A DNA stretch of 64,000 nucleotides from Ailurus styani (Eukaryota; Chordata; Mammalia; Carnivora; Ailuridae): assembly GCA_002007465.1 (NCBI GenBank), contig LNAC01000338.1, forward strand, positions 116,233-180,232, given 5' to 3'. The position numbers were made by a program, and so were the translations under genes. The notes below the pieces were generated by a model. The model did not search any database. It saw nothing but the letters and a program-made list of their open reading frames with translations, and was not told where the DNA came from. This document shows, in pieces, positions 22,962 through 33,212 of the stretch. Position 1 is the first letter of the stretch. Every line of letters begins with the position of its first letter.

Positions 22962-23160
22962 CACAGAACAGGCACTGGGCCGGGTTCAGGGGTGGCCCTG
23001 ACCGCCATGCTGACGAACAGCCGCGTCTGCGCGAGCTACTTGGGTCCTAGCTAAGGGAGCTGGGAGAGTATGACCGACCTCGTGAGGATAGTAGCACAGA
23101 CTGACTAACCTAAAGGCGGGTCCCAATGGACTGCCAAACGGGCCAAAAGCAGGAAGAAAC
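22962..23160 (-). other. Candidate divergent first exon (TMEM116 by synteny)
   Basis: On the minus strand a strong splice donor consensus (GTTCTGTG|gtgagcgcc, exon end 22962) lies about 600 bases upstream of the ERP29 start, inside the CpG island. An ATG at 23008-23006 (context agcATGg) would open a 15-codon frame running into the donor. The 5' boundary is a guess. I cannot match the short peptide to a protein, so the TMEM116 assignment rests only on gene order. Confidence 0.35.
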
Positions 23161-23293
23161 GGTGGCCAGCCTCGTCATCTTCGAAAAGGAGTAATGAGAG
23201 CGAACTATTGCTGCAAGACGGCAGGCACGCGCTTCGAGCCTCTCCTCACGCAGGGAAGGACGGGAAAAGGGCACGACTACGAGCCTCGCCGAA

Positions 23294-23305
23294 TGCGCGT
23301 GCGCA
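23294..23305 (-). promoter_or_regulatory. NRF1-type site
   Basis: tgcgcacgcgca on the minus strand fits the NRF1 consensus YGCGCAYGCGCR fully. It is about 265 bases upstream of the ERP29 start codon. Confidence 0.7.
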
Positions 23306-23404
23306 GCAGCCTCTTTCCGCCACCCGCCACTCGCGGCCCCGCCTCCACACCCGAGGCCTGCGCGAGCTTCGCCGAGTGCGCGCGCGCGCGCGGCAACCTC
23401 ATTT

Positions 23405-23413
23405 CCCCGCCCC
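23405..23413 (+). promoter_or_regulatory. Sp1/GC box
   Basis: ccccgcccc, 153 bases upstream of the ERP29 ATG and beside a CACGTG box. Confidence 0.6.
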
Positions 23414-23414
23414 T

Positions 23415-23505
23415 CACGTGGCGCCTCCCTATCACCCTAGGCCGGCGCGAGCAGCCCTGGCTGTACACGTGCGCGCATCTGAGCCGGCCCTGCGAGTCAC
23501 GTGAC
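23415..23505. promoter_or_regulatory. Three CACGTG E-boxes, one a perfect CLEAR palindrome
   Basis: CACGTG occurs at 23415-23420, 23466-23471 and 23498-23503. The last sits in GTCACGTGAC (23496-23505), the full CLEAR/USF palindrome, 62 bases before the ERP29 ATG. Binding is not shown by sequence alone. Confidence 0.7.
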
Positions 23506-23566
23506 CCCCGACGCCGCGTTTTCTCCACTACAGTCTTCCCAGCTCCTACTGCCAGAATCCGGCGTT

Positions 23567-23710
23567 ATGGCTGCCGGCGTACCCCGCGCCGCTTCTCTCT
23601 CCCCACTGTTTCCTCTTCTCCTGTTCCTCCTGCTCCTCTCCGCTCCGCATGGCGGCAGCGGCCTGCACACCAAGGGCGCCCTTCCCCTGGATACAGTCAC
23701 TTTCTACAAG
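23567..23710 (+). CDS. ERP29: ERP29 coding exon 1 (residues 1-48)
   Basis: ERp29 is a lumenal ER chaperone/escort protein with a redox-inactive thioredoxin-like N-domain and an all-helical C-domain. It helps secretory protein folding and export. This exon starts at ATG 23567 ([10 protein letters not shown]) and ends at a clean donor (TACAAG|gtaacg). It encodes a cleavable signal peptide with a leucine-rich core (residues 12-25) and a probable cut near residue 32, then the mature start [17 protein letters not shown]. The ATG lies in the CpG island with an ATGGCGGC (YY1-like) word inside the coding part at about 23649. With exons 2 and 3 the frame gives 261 codons plus stop, the usual ERp29 length. 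Confidence 0.97.
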
Positions 23711-24472
23711 GTAACGGGGGTGGGGGAATCGCGCGCAGGTGCAGCCTGAGCGCCCAGGGGAGCGCATACCCGTGGGGAAGGAAGCAGGACTGACAGGAGG
23801 TCGTCTGTAGCGACGATCCCAGGGCTTCCCACTATCCTAAAGGGCCGGTCGGCTCTGGGCCGGGGCCATACTGTGACCAGGGGGCACACAAGAGGCAGGG
23901 TCCCCGCGCACCCTTGCCTTTGCAGTATTTTTACTTCCTCTTTTTCAAAAGAGCTGCAGAGATGCAGTCTAGGGAACCAGCTGCCCCTTCCCTTCAACCA
24001 GGGGGGGAGAGGGCGGTGCCGGGAGGGATCCAATCCTCGAGTCCCAAGTGGGAGGCCTGGAGGGCGGTGCGAGGCGGACGCCACAGTGCTCCCGGCTGTG
24101 GTGGGGCGGGGGAAGTGAAGGTGGTTGGAAACCCGGCGTGTGAACTGGCGTTTCTGCGCCCCTCCTCCGTTGGTGTGGAGTGCACCCTGCTTTGCAATAT
24201 GCAAACAATGTCCAGAGATCCTGTGTCTTCCTGAAAAGTGCAAGCGTTAAGAATAAGGGAACTCTGTGGGGAATATCTTGGGGCTGGGAACAAAATGAAT
24301 AAAATCGGGTCAAGATGTGGAAGGATCGCCTGGGTAAATGGACGTTGGAAATGTTGAAGGCTGAATGCAGTCCCAACTCCCTCCTCTGGCACCTGTCTTC
24401 ACCCACTGGCAGCTTTCAACTTCGCCTACGAGATGGGCAAACTAAGTACTGAGAAAGAAGCCATTCGTTTTC

Positions 24473-24666
24473 TTTTTTTTTTTTTAAGATTTTATTTATT
24501 TATTCGACACAGAGAGATCACAAGTAGGCGGAGAGGCAGGCAGAGAGAGGAGGAGGCAGGCTCCCTGCTGAGCAGAGAGTCTGACGTGGGACTAGATTCC
24601 AGGACCCTGAGATCATGACCTGAGCCAAAGGCAGAGGCTTTAATGCTCTGAGCCACCCAGGCGCCC
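24473..24666 (-). mobile_element. CAN-SINE, first of a pair (ERP29 intron 1)
   Basis: Reversed copy ending gagccacccaggcgcccc. The target word tcgttttcttt is repeated on both sides. Confidence 0.93.
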
Positions 24667-24693
24667 CTCGTTTTATTTTCTTTATTTTTTTTT

Positions 24694-24882
24694 TAAAGAT
24701 TTTATTTATTTATTTGACACAGAGAGAGAGACTACAAGTAGGCAGAGAGGCAGGCAGAGAGAGAGGGGGAAGCAGGCTCCCTACTGAGCAGAGAGCCCGA
24801 TGTGGGCCTCGATCCCAGGACCCCGAGATCATGACCTGAGCCGAAGGCAGCGGCTTTAACCCACTGAGCCACCCAGGCACCC
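24694..24882 (-). mobile_element. CAN-SINE, second of the pair
   Basis: The word ctcgttttattttctt occurs before (24667) and after (24883), so it landed in the duplicated target of its neighbour. Confidence 0.93.
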
Positions 24883-25229
24883 TCGTTTTATTTTCTTAAT
24901 TTGTACCCATTGTTGGGAAGTGAAACCAAAAAGTGGAGTTCTAAATCTGTCTCAAGCCGTTCAACTCTTACATTCTCAAAAGGTTTCCTTGTCCTAGATT
25001 TGGCATTTGTGGCTTATTCAAATATTTAAAAGTGTAGGTATGGCTGGTTGGTTGTCAGGCACACCCGACAGCACCCTATGCTTTTGGGGTCTTTATTGGG
25101 AAAATGACACCTCACCCCCCAAAAGGGGGAATGGGGTAACATCACAGACCAAGCGTGCCTTAGAGGGAAATTTTGCAATGTAAAGTTAATAGTATTTCCT
25201 CTTTAGTTGGTGCCTCTCTGTTTTTATTG

Positions 25230-25735
25230 CTACCACCCTGGTCTCGGTTGTATTACAGTAGTCTTCTTGCAGGTCTCACTGCTAAGCCTTTCCTCTCCTC
25301 TCCTGACCATTGCCCCTTTTGTTCCCTCAGCTCCAGCCATACATGCCTTCTGTCCTTTCAATGTTCCTAGCTCATCGCTGACTTGGGCCCTTTGCACTGT
25401 CTGAACTAGTCAGTTCCTTCTGACTAGACATTCTTTGCCCAATCTTTGAAAGGCTAGTTGCTTCTCATCACTCAGGCTTCGGTTAAATATTACTTACCTT
25501 CTCAGAGTCCTGCCTTGACTTCCTCTTCCCCCTGTCAAAAGAGCCAGTCACATTAGTTGGATTTCTCTGTGCAGCACTCATCACTGATTTTTACCCCTTG
25601 TCTGTTTTGTCATCTCCCACACTAGAATATGAAGAATTGCCTTGTCTGTTTTGTTCACTGATCATCTACATGACCTAGCAGGTTACCTGTTACATAGAAG
25701 ATACTCAATAATAATTTGTTGAATGAATGAACATG
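25230..25735 (+). mobile_element. L2 3' end relic
   Basis: Classic L2 order: ctgccttgacttcctcttcc, tttctctgtgcagcactcat, cttgtctgttttgttcactg, then the ataatttgttgaatgaatga terminus. Confidence 0.8.
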
Positions 25736-26340
25736 GTCTTTCTTCCATCACCACTGAACAGAAGGGGAGCTGCCTGGTAATACATCCAGGGCCTTGTTCT
25801 GTGCTTTGTTTTCCAGCAATTTCCAGTGTCTTTTTTTGTTTCTTGCCCTTCACCATCACTGGAAATAAGAGACCCTTCCTTCATTTTTTTTACTGCTCTG
25901 TTCACTTAGAGCAGTGTCTGGCATGTGATATGCCCTCAGTACCTTTTTATTCAATGAATGAATGAATGATGAATTCATCTTCATCTTGAGGAAGTAAGCT
26001 ATCTAAATATAGGATAAGGTAGAGTTGATACCTTAAGGATAAAGAAAGGAGACAGATTTCTAAAACAATTAAAAGGTACAGACTAATTAATGAAAAGGAA
26101 AAAATCCACCATGCAGATGTGTGCCATTCAAAACCATTCTGCCGATGGCTTAAAATGGCAGAATAAAAGACAGAGGCCTCTCAGTTCTGTTTCAGTGTTA
26201 GACCACCATATAATTATTAATTATTCCATAATACAAATGTAGGCTCCTTGAGGATAGGGATCCTGTGTTGTGCTTTTAAAATATTTTCCCTCAGACATAT
26301 GTAGCATCTGCTACCATAGATTACCCTAGTTGTGTTCGTC
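25736..26340 (+). other. ERP29 intron 1 sequence with a possible second L2 end
   Basis: The piece 25895-25970 (gttcacttagagcagtgtct ... tcaatgaatgaatgaatgat) looks like another L2 terminus. The rest is unassigned. Confidence 0.4.
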
Positions 26341-26344
26341 TGTC

Positions 26345-26750
26345 AAGTATTTTCAAACTTCTACATCTGCTACATGCCAGGCACTCTTGGGCAATAGGGA
26401 TAGAGCAGACAAGTCAGACAAGGTCCTTGTACTAATAGTGTCTGTTCTACTGGGGAAGACAGACAACAAATACGCAGATAAGAATTTTAGTGAGTGATTG
26501 ATGCTGTAAAGGAAGCACAGCAGGGTAACGTGATAGAGGATGGTGAGATGATGCAGTGCTAGGATGGTATGAGTGGACGAGGCCTCTCCATTGTTGGGTG
26601 GGGGCGGCATTTGAACTGAGCTTTGAATGATAGACATCTGTGGAAGGAGTTGGGGAAAGTGTATTCCACCAGCAGAGACAGCAAATGAAAAGGCCCTAAG
26701 TGGAAATGAGTTTGTTGAACTGAAATAAGGACAGTCAGGCCAGAGGGATG
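26345..26750 (+). mobile_element. Ancient repeat, second copy of the 19.3-kb family
   Basis: Shares with 19255-20420 the order ctacatgccaggcactctt, acaaggtccttgtactaata, aaaggccctaagtggaaatg. Family not named. Confidence 0.45.
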
Positions 26751-26782
26751 TGATCTGATTTATATTTTAAGTTCACCTGTGG

Positions 26783-27150
26783 AGTGCCTGGGTGGCTCAG
26801 TCAGTTAAGCATCTGCCTTTGGCTCAGGTCATGATCTCGAAGCCGTGGGATCAAACCCCCACATCTGGCTCCCTGCTCAGCCGGGATCCTGCCCCTTGCC
26901 ACCTCCCCCCAACTTGTGCTCTCCCTCTCTTTTTATCAAATAAAATATTTATTTTAGAGATAAATTTGAGAGAGAGAGAGAGAGAGAGTGAAAGCACAAG
27001 CAGAGGAGAGCAGGAGGAGAAGCAGGCTCCCTGCTGAGTAGGTGCCTGATGTGGGGCTCAGTCCCAGCTCAGGATCATGACCTGAGCTGAAGGCAGATGC
27101 TTAACAAAATGAGCCACCCAGGTGTCCCAATAAGTAAAATCTTAAAAAAA
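26783..27150 (+). mobile_element. CAN-SINE (+) split by a minus CAN-SINE
   Basis: The body runs 26783-26945; its tail resumes at 27129 (aataagtaaaatctt). An opposite-strand SINE occupies the gap. Confidence 0.88.
26946..27128 (-). mobile_element. CAN-SINE nested in the tail of a + SINE
   Basis: Begins with T/A-rich and GA-rich sequence and ends gagccacccaggtgtccc. Together with its host it forms an inverted pair. Confidence 0.88.
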
Positions 27151-27159
27151 AAAAGTCTT

Positions 27160-27356
27160 GGGCGCCTGGGTGGCTCGGTGGGTTAAAGCCTCTGCTTTCG
27201 GCTCAGGTCATGATCTCAGGGTCCTGGGATCGAGGCCCGCGTCGGGCTCTCTGCTCAGCGGGGAGCCTGCTTCCCCCTCTCTCTCTGACTGCCTCTCTGC
27301 CTCCTTGTGATCTCTCTCCCTCTGTGAAATAAATAAAATCTTTAAAAAAAAAAAAA
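27160..27356 (+). mobile_element. CAN-SINE, young
   Basis: TSD aaaaagtctt before 27160 and after the A tail (about 27355-27364). Confidence 0.95.
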
Positions 27357-27694
27357 AAAAGTCTTAACCTACTTTTAGGTCCCCAGAGCTCAGATTTTGG
27401 GAATTGGTGATCAGTTAAAAGATTGCCTGTTCCGATAGTTTTTCCTCCTTTCCTTGTGTCCCTAGGCAGTGTTAAATATTTTTTAAGAGCTGAAACCAAA
27501 TAGACATCATCGCACAGTGAGGAGCAAAGACTAATAAAAACTGGAATGATGTCAGCTTGACTTAATTATGACAATGATTGCCTATGATGAAAAATTGGCC
27601 AGAAGTGATCACTTTGATTAGAAAAGCAAAAAGTTATAGGAGAAAGAGAGGGCAGTTTTTTAGACTAAAGTTGTGCATTGAGAGAAACCATCCA

Positions 27695-28315
27695 CAAAGA
27701 TCTTGTGGAGTCCTCTAAAACTTAAACACAGAATTGCTATACAACCTAGCATTTCCACTCCTAGGTATATACCCAAAAGAAATGAAAACAGATGTTCAAA
27801 CAAACATTTGTATGCGAATGTTTATAATGGTGCTATTTACAAATAGCCAGAAGGTGGGAACAGCCCAAATGTCCATCACCTGATGAATAAATAAATAAAA
27901 TGTGTCATATCCATACAGTAGAGTATTATTTGCCTCCAAAAAGGAATGAAATACTGAGACACGCTGCAGCATGGGTGAATCTTAAAAGTATGATGCTGAG
28001 TGAAAGAAGCCAGGTACCAAAGGCTGCATATTGTAGGATTCCATCAGAGTAGACATCATAGAGACAAAAAGCAGATAAGTGGTTGCCAGGGGCTGGAGAG
28101 GGACGGAGGAATGGGAAGTGACTGCTTAAAATGTGTATGGGTATGTGATTCCTTTTCAGGGTATGAAAATATTCTGGAATCAGTATTAGTGATCATTGCA
28201 CACTATTATTAATGGACTGAATTTCACTGTATTGTACACTTTAAAACGGCTAAAATGGTGAATGTTGTGTGATGAGAATTTTGCCACAATTGAAACAAAG
28301 ATCTTGACGCTGATA
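27695..28315 (+). mobile_element. Old L1 3' end (ERP29 intron 1)
   Basis: Degenerate ORF2 C-terminus (atttccactcctaggtatat, ccagaaggtgggaacagccc, gctgagtgaaagaagccagg) and 3'UTR (gtggttgccaggggctggag, ttgtacactttaaaacggct). All frames broken. Confidence 0.85.
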
Positions 28316-28639
28316 GTTTAGGACTTGGAAATCTAGCCAAAGGTAGCTGTGGTCTAGGGAGGGGACTTTGTCCTAAACCTGCCTCTCAGCAACTTCCTGT
28401 GAACCCTGAAACTGCAGAGTTCAGCCTTTTGGCTCCCTAGTCAAAACACCTCCATGGGTGCCAGCCACTTTACAGATGGTTGGTTGGTTGGTTTTTGTCA
28501 GATTTCTGGTTCATTGTTTACTGAGAAAGGCCCTCTGGGATGATGGGGATACCATGTGGCCAACATAGTGTTTTTTAAGGGTTCCCTTAATCTTACTGAA
28601 AAGGCCACTGGAAGAGAAGACCTTAATACACCTGCAGCT

Positions 28640-28745
28640 TTGTTTATTCTAAGCAGGGTTGTATATGTCTTTGATTACTATGAACCAGTACCTAGTGGGT
28701 TACCCAACACCAATAAATTGTTAAATGATTCAGTGGATGAATGAA
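28640..28745 (+). mobile_element. L2 terminus
   Basis: accagtacctagtgggttac ... attgttaaatgattcagtgg atgaatgaat is a degenerate L2 3' end, 135 bases upstream of ERP29 exon 2. Confidence 0.5.
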
Positions 28746-28880
28746 TATTAGTGTGTGAGCACTTATCTCCCTTGCAGGCATGGTTTCCACTCTGTTTCTT
28801 AAACAGGGGTCCCTTGCGAAAGGGAATTAGCCCCAAACATCCCTGGAATGCTGGACTTGCTCAGCTCTCTATGCCCTCAG

Positions 28881-29019
28881 GTCATTCCCAAAAGCAAGTT
28901 CGTCTTGGTGAAGTTCGACACCCAGTACCCCTACGGTGAGAAACAGGATGAGTTCAAGCGTCTGGCTGAAAACTCGGCCTCCAGCGATGATCTTTTGGTG
29001 GCAGAGGTGGGGATCTCAG
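28881..29019 (+). CDS. ERP29: ERP29 coding exon 2 (residues 49-94)
   Basis: Acceptor ctctatgccctcag|GTC and donor ATCTCAG|gtatgg bound a 139-base exon. It encodes [19 protein letters not shown] followed by [15 protein letters not shown] and the strand VAEVGIS, the first half of the thioredoxin-like fold. Where active PDI domains carry CXXC after the FDT/FYA strand, this protein has QYPYG, so the domain cannot do thiol exchange there. This is the known ERp29 character. The exon ends after the first base of codon 95, matching the two bases that open exon 3. Confidence 0.97.
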
Positions 29020-29824
29020 GTATGGACAAGTCCAACACAACTGTGGAGGGCAGAAGGGGAGGAAGCTAGCAATAATTTCCCTCCCCGTATGTGGCATACC
29101 CAACACCGTTCTGTCTAAGCCACACAGGAGTGTAAGTGAAGTCATGGCCTCGAGAATCTGGTACCCATGGCAGGCTTCCCTTGAGCAGATTCTGATATCA
29201 CAGAACCTCAGTTTGTCCTTGTAGGGGCCCAAGGGAAAGGGATGCCCCATCCTTCACCCTCCACCCCACACTGACATTAAACTCACTGTGAGAATCTGGA
29301 GCTCTCCTTGCAGGGGACTCTGGTCAGAAGAGGAGGTATCATGCTTCCTAGGGTTGCCATAGTCACTTCTCCATCTTCTTTTCAGCTGTTTTTTACCAAA
29401 ACAATTGGATTGTGGCTTTAACTCAAATCCATCAGAGCTACCACTAAATCAAGGACAGCTCTCAACCACAGTGACCACTCTAATAATAGTTGCCAACATG
29501 TGGTGGTTCAGTCTGTAAAGGTGTGCACAGCAGTGCACTTTGCATCTTTCCTTGAACCCTGCCTAAAACGTGAGGCACATTTTCTCTATTTTTATACTTG
29601 AGGAAAACTGAAGCTCAAGGAACTAAGTGGCTCATCTAGAACTCCACTAAGTATTTATTCCCAAGTGCAGTGGGTTCTTCCCTCTCTCAGCTTCCTTCCA
29701 GCAGGGATGCCCCAGTTCCCTAGCTAGCTTGAGAGTCTGACCCTGGGTAGAGATAGTTCCCACACTTTTCCAGGACAGTCAGTCAGTTCTGACTCAGCTG
29801 CAAATCCACTCCCTTGGGACTTTT

Positions 29825-29975
29825 AGAAAAAGAAGAGTAGTAGCTGACATTTATCAAACATTTACCGTGTGCCAGGCTACGTACTATGATCCCTATACTT
29901 CCTGCTTAGAGTACCTTGCTCAAGATTGTACAATTTGAAGTGGCAGAATAAGGATTAGAACCCCACACTTCCTAT
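29825..29975 (+). mobile_element. MIR relic (ERP29 intron 2)
   Basis: gctgacatttatcaaacatt, accgtgtgccaggctacgta and gtggcagaataaggattaga are MIR phrases. Confidence 0.7.
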
Positions 29976-30169
29976 ACTACTGCCCCATAATAGGCAGCCT
30001 TGGCCCTTTCTTTTTGGCAAGTATAAGAATCCCGTTGTCACAGCATCAGTCCTTGGAACTGCTGCTGCTTGTTAGGAAGTACATAGCAAATACCACGTGT
30101 CGCACTGAACTCTCCAGGTTAAGTGCACTTGTCTCTTCATTGGGTCCTCCTAACACCTCACATGTGGTA

Positions 30170-30810
30170 GAGATGCTGCCTGTTACCTACCACATTCTCC
30201 CCTTGCTCACTAAGCTCCAGCCAGAATGGCCCTTGCAGGCCTTTAGTCCACCCAGCTTACTCCTGCCTCAGAGCTGTGGCACTTTCAGTCCTTCCTACCT
30301 GAGACATTCTTCCCAGATTATCATGCATCTGTCTCCTTAAAACTCCTGTCCTTCAGCTAATATCATCTCTGCAGAAAGACCTTCCATGACCACCCAGAGT
30401 AGGCCTTCTTACCTACTGTCCTATCACCCCATTTTATTTTTATTTTTTTGGTACTAATCGTGTACATTTGTTTACCATCTCTCTTCTAGCCCTTAAAAGA
30501 ATATAAGCTCCTTGAGATCAGAGAAGTTGTAACTCTTTTTTTTTTTTTACCGAAGAACGGTCCTCTCCTCTATCGGGGAAGGTTGTCCTCTTCGACCGAG
30601 CGTGCAGCTTCGGGAGGGACACACATGGAGTGGTCAGGGAGGAAGGGGACACCCGCCTAGCCAGCCAGATCAGCCAAATCAACCCTGGCGATCAATGGGA
30701 TGACAGATGTCGCAGCCAGATCGCCCTCACATCCGCAGTTGTAACTCTTAATCATAACTAGATCTGTAGCACTCAGAACAGAACCTGGCACATAGGGGTG
30801 TAGAATAAAT
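30170..30810 (+). mobile_element. L2 3' end, split by a 7SK retrocopy
   Basis: L2 order is readable on both sides of the insertion: tgagacattcttcccagatt, gaaagaccttccatgaccac, agaatataagctccttgaga, then after the insert gtagcactcagaacagaacc tggcacatag. Confidence 0.8.
30549..30734 (-). pseudogene. Truncated 7SK RNA retrocopy
   Basis: Read on the minus strand from 30734, the sequence begins exactly at the 7SK 5' end (ggatgtgagggcgatctggc) and follows 7SK for about 186 bases to accgttcttcggt, with a few substitutions and a small insertion near its 3' end. It stops well short of the roughly 330-base full length and runs into a 12-13 base poly(A) (T run 30536-30548). Perfect 13-base TSD agttgtaactctt at 30525-30537 and 30737-30749. 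It inserted into the L2. Non-functional: the 3' half is absent. 7SK itself is the scaffold RNA that holds P-TEFb inactive. Confidence 0.95.
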
Positions 30811-30819
30811 AATCAGAAG

Positions 30820-30905
30820 AATTCCCATTTTTCAGATGAGGAAAGTGAAGTTCAGAGAGGTTAAATGACTTGACTAATGCCATGTGTCTGGGAAGTAGCA
30901 GAGGA
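30820..30905 (+). mobile_element. MIR fragment
   Basis: cccatttttcagatgaggaa agtgaagttcagagaggtta is the conserved MIR core. Confidence 0.7.
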
Positions 30906-31002
30906 TGAATGTATACACAACCAGAATCCTTGCTGTCGGCTCAGATAGGCTCATAGCAATGTCCTGCCTGGCATTCCTCGTGGTCTTGCTCCTCATACCT
31001 GA

Positions 31003-31518
<516 letters not shown>

Positions 31519-31826
31519 AAAGGCACTCCGGGTTTTCCAGGGTTTGGTGGGGGTGGGGAGGGGAGAGTTACCTGCTGGCTATGAGAAACCCTCCTGGGAT
31601 ATGAGAGTGGTGGCACTAAGCCAGAAATCTGAGCATGCCTGGACATCGATGCTGATGTGACCATGCTTGGGACATCACTGTATCCAGTCATTGTATAACC
31701 AGAGCACTTAGCAGACGGCTTGTGAAATTCCCCCTCAGAAGGAATTGGTGCTATAAAGAAGAGTGTACCGCCCAGGTCCTTGACAGGTGTTACTCTGACC
31801 CAATTAAAGTTTCTGTGTTTTGGTTA
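31519..31826 (+). terminator. ERP29: ERP29 3'UTR and poly(A) signal
   Basis: A short 3'UTR follows the stop. The hexamer ATTAAA at 31803-31808 is followed within about 20 bases by a GT-rich stretch (gtttctgtgttttggtt), which predicts cleavage near 31820-31830. Confidence 0.75.
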
Positions 31827-32093
31827 AAAGGACCTGAAGCCATTCAGTTTTCTTTCACAAACTATACTTTGATCTGTAACCTGCTTTTTCCTTTGAATTT
31901 ATCTTTTAACCTAAGCTGGTGCGGACTCCACTCTACCAGAGTGATTGACTATCCTTGTAACTCTGTAGAAACTGGTCCCCACTCAAGGCCTGCCTTTATT
32001 ACTTTCCACCGGTGTTCAAACTCCAGTAGACTGATTGTGGGTGGCAAAATGCATTTTCTTTTTTCTGGTCCTTAAAAGTGAAATGGCAACTTT

Positions 32094-32273
32094 TTTTTTT
32101 TTTAACATTTTATTTATTTATTTGACAGCACAAACAGGGGGAGCAACAGGTAGAGAGGGAGAAGCAGGCTACCTGCTGAGCAGGGAGCCCAATGTGGGGC
32201 TCTATCCCAGGACCCCGGGATCACAACCTGAGGCTGAAGGCAGACACCAACTGACTTAGCCACTTAGGCACCT
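32094..32273 (-). mobile_element. CAN-SINE, older
   Basis: Reversed copy with head end gccacttaggcacct. Confidence 0.85.
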
Positions 32274-32372
32274 GTGGAATGGCAACATTAAGGGAGCTCA
32301 GTGTAATCATTTTCCATACTCCATGAAAAACATAGAACAAATTCTTAGTTTTACTGATAAAATGGGATGGGT

Positions 32373-32544
32373 TTTTGTTTTTAATTTATTTATTTGACAG
32401 AGAGATCACAAGTAGGCTGAGAGGAGGAAGGAAGCAGGCTCCCTGCAGAGCAGAGAGCCCGATGTGGGCCTCAATCCCAGGACCCTGAGATCACGACCTG
32501 AGCCAAAGGCAGAGGCTTTAACCCACTGAGCCACCCAGGTGCCT
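32373..32544 (-). mobile_element. CAN-SINE
   Basis: Ends gagccacccaggtgcc. Flanked by tgggtttttgt / tgggtgttttt. Confidence 0.9.
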
Positions 32545-32549
32545 GGGTG

Positions 32550-33000
32550 TTTTTTTTTTTTTAGTTGGATTTAGATAGCTAAATGATACAATTCAGTCTA
32601 ATTTGAAAGTTTTTTTTTTTTTAAAAAGGGATTGTTTTCCATCTAAGCTACTTTGTCATGTCAGTTACTCAGTAAGTACTCATATTAAAGAAGCAGAGTG
32701 GGAGACCATTGTACTAACTCAAATCTGTTTTCAGGACTGATGAGCAATTACCTGTAATGGTAAGGTTCTTGATAATATTTCCACTTTCATATTTAACTAC
32801 TTGGAAATACCAAAGTGCAGCTCCTGAAGTATTTATTATTATAGCCACACAAAGAAATTAGAGTTGAACAGTTAGCAAATCAGACCTTAACTTGTGTTCC
32901 TCCATTTCAGCCAGATTAGTATTTAAAGTCACTGGAAACAAAAAAACTGGATGCAACAAAAACAATTGTGGTAGTTTAGGATTACAGTTCAACTAAGTAA
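32550..33000. other. Intergenic sequence between ERP29 and NAA25
   Basis: No gene signals or recognisable repeats were found. Confidence 0.4.
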
Positions 33001-33009
33001 AATGTTCAG

Positions 33010-33212
33010 GGGCACCTGGGTGGGTCAGTGGGTCGAGTGTCTGACTATGGATTTCAGCTCAGGTCATGATCTCAGGGTCATGGGATGGAGCCCCCCACCC
33101 CCACCCCACATTGGGCTCCATGCTCAGGGTGGAGTCTGCTTTGAGATTCTCTCTCCTTCTGCCCCTCCCCCCCCATGAATAAATAAAGTATTTTTTTTAA
33201 AAAGGTGTTTAT
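33010..33212 (+). mobile_element. CAN-SINE, host of a SINE stack
   Basis: Starts ggggcacctgggtgggtcag. Its left TSD aaaatgttcag pairs with aaaagtgttcag at about 33607, beyond two further SINEs. Confidence 0.85.

Larger units (their letters stand above)
22870..24150. promoter_or_regulatory. CpG island, probable bidirectional promoter
   Basis: CpG density rises sharply from about 22.87 kb, peaks at 23.2-23.7 kb and fades by 24.15 kb, in a genome region otherwise poor in CpG. It covers ERP29 exon 1. It contains an Sp1-type box (23405-23413), an NRF1-type site (23294-23305), three CACGTG boxes (23415, 23466, 23498) and a CG alternation at 23377-23392. There is no TATA box at the expected distance. 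In human the divergent partner is TMEM116, so a shared promoter is inferred from synteny. Confidence 0.85.

Noticed and set aside
23194..23793. Plus-strand frame of 199 codons and several overlapping frames on both strands
   Set aside because: They fall in the CpG island, where stop codons are rare. The real coding piece there is ERP29 exon 1 in another frame.
23704..24406. Long minus-strand frames of 132-179 codons
   Set aside because: GC-rich DNA of ERP29 intron 1 with no splice context or recognisable protein.
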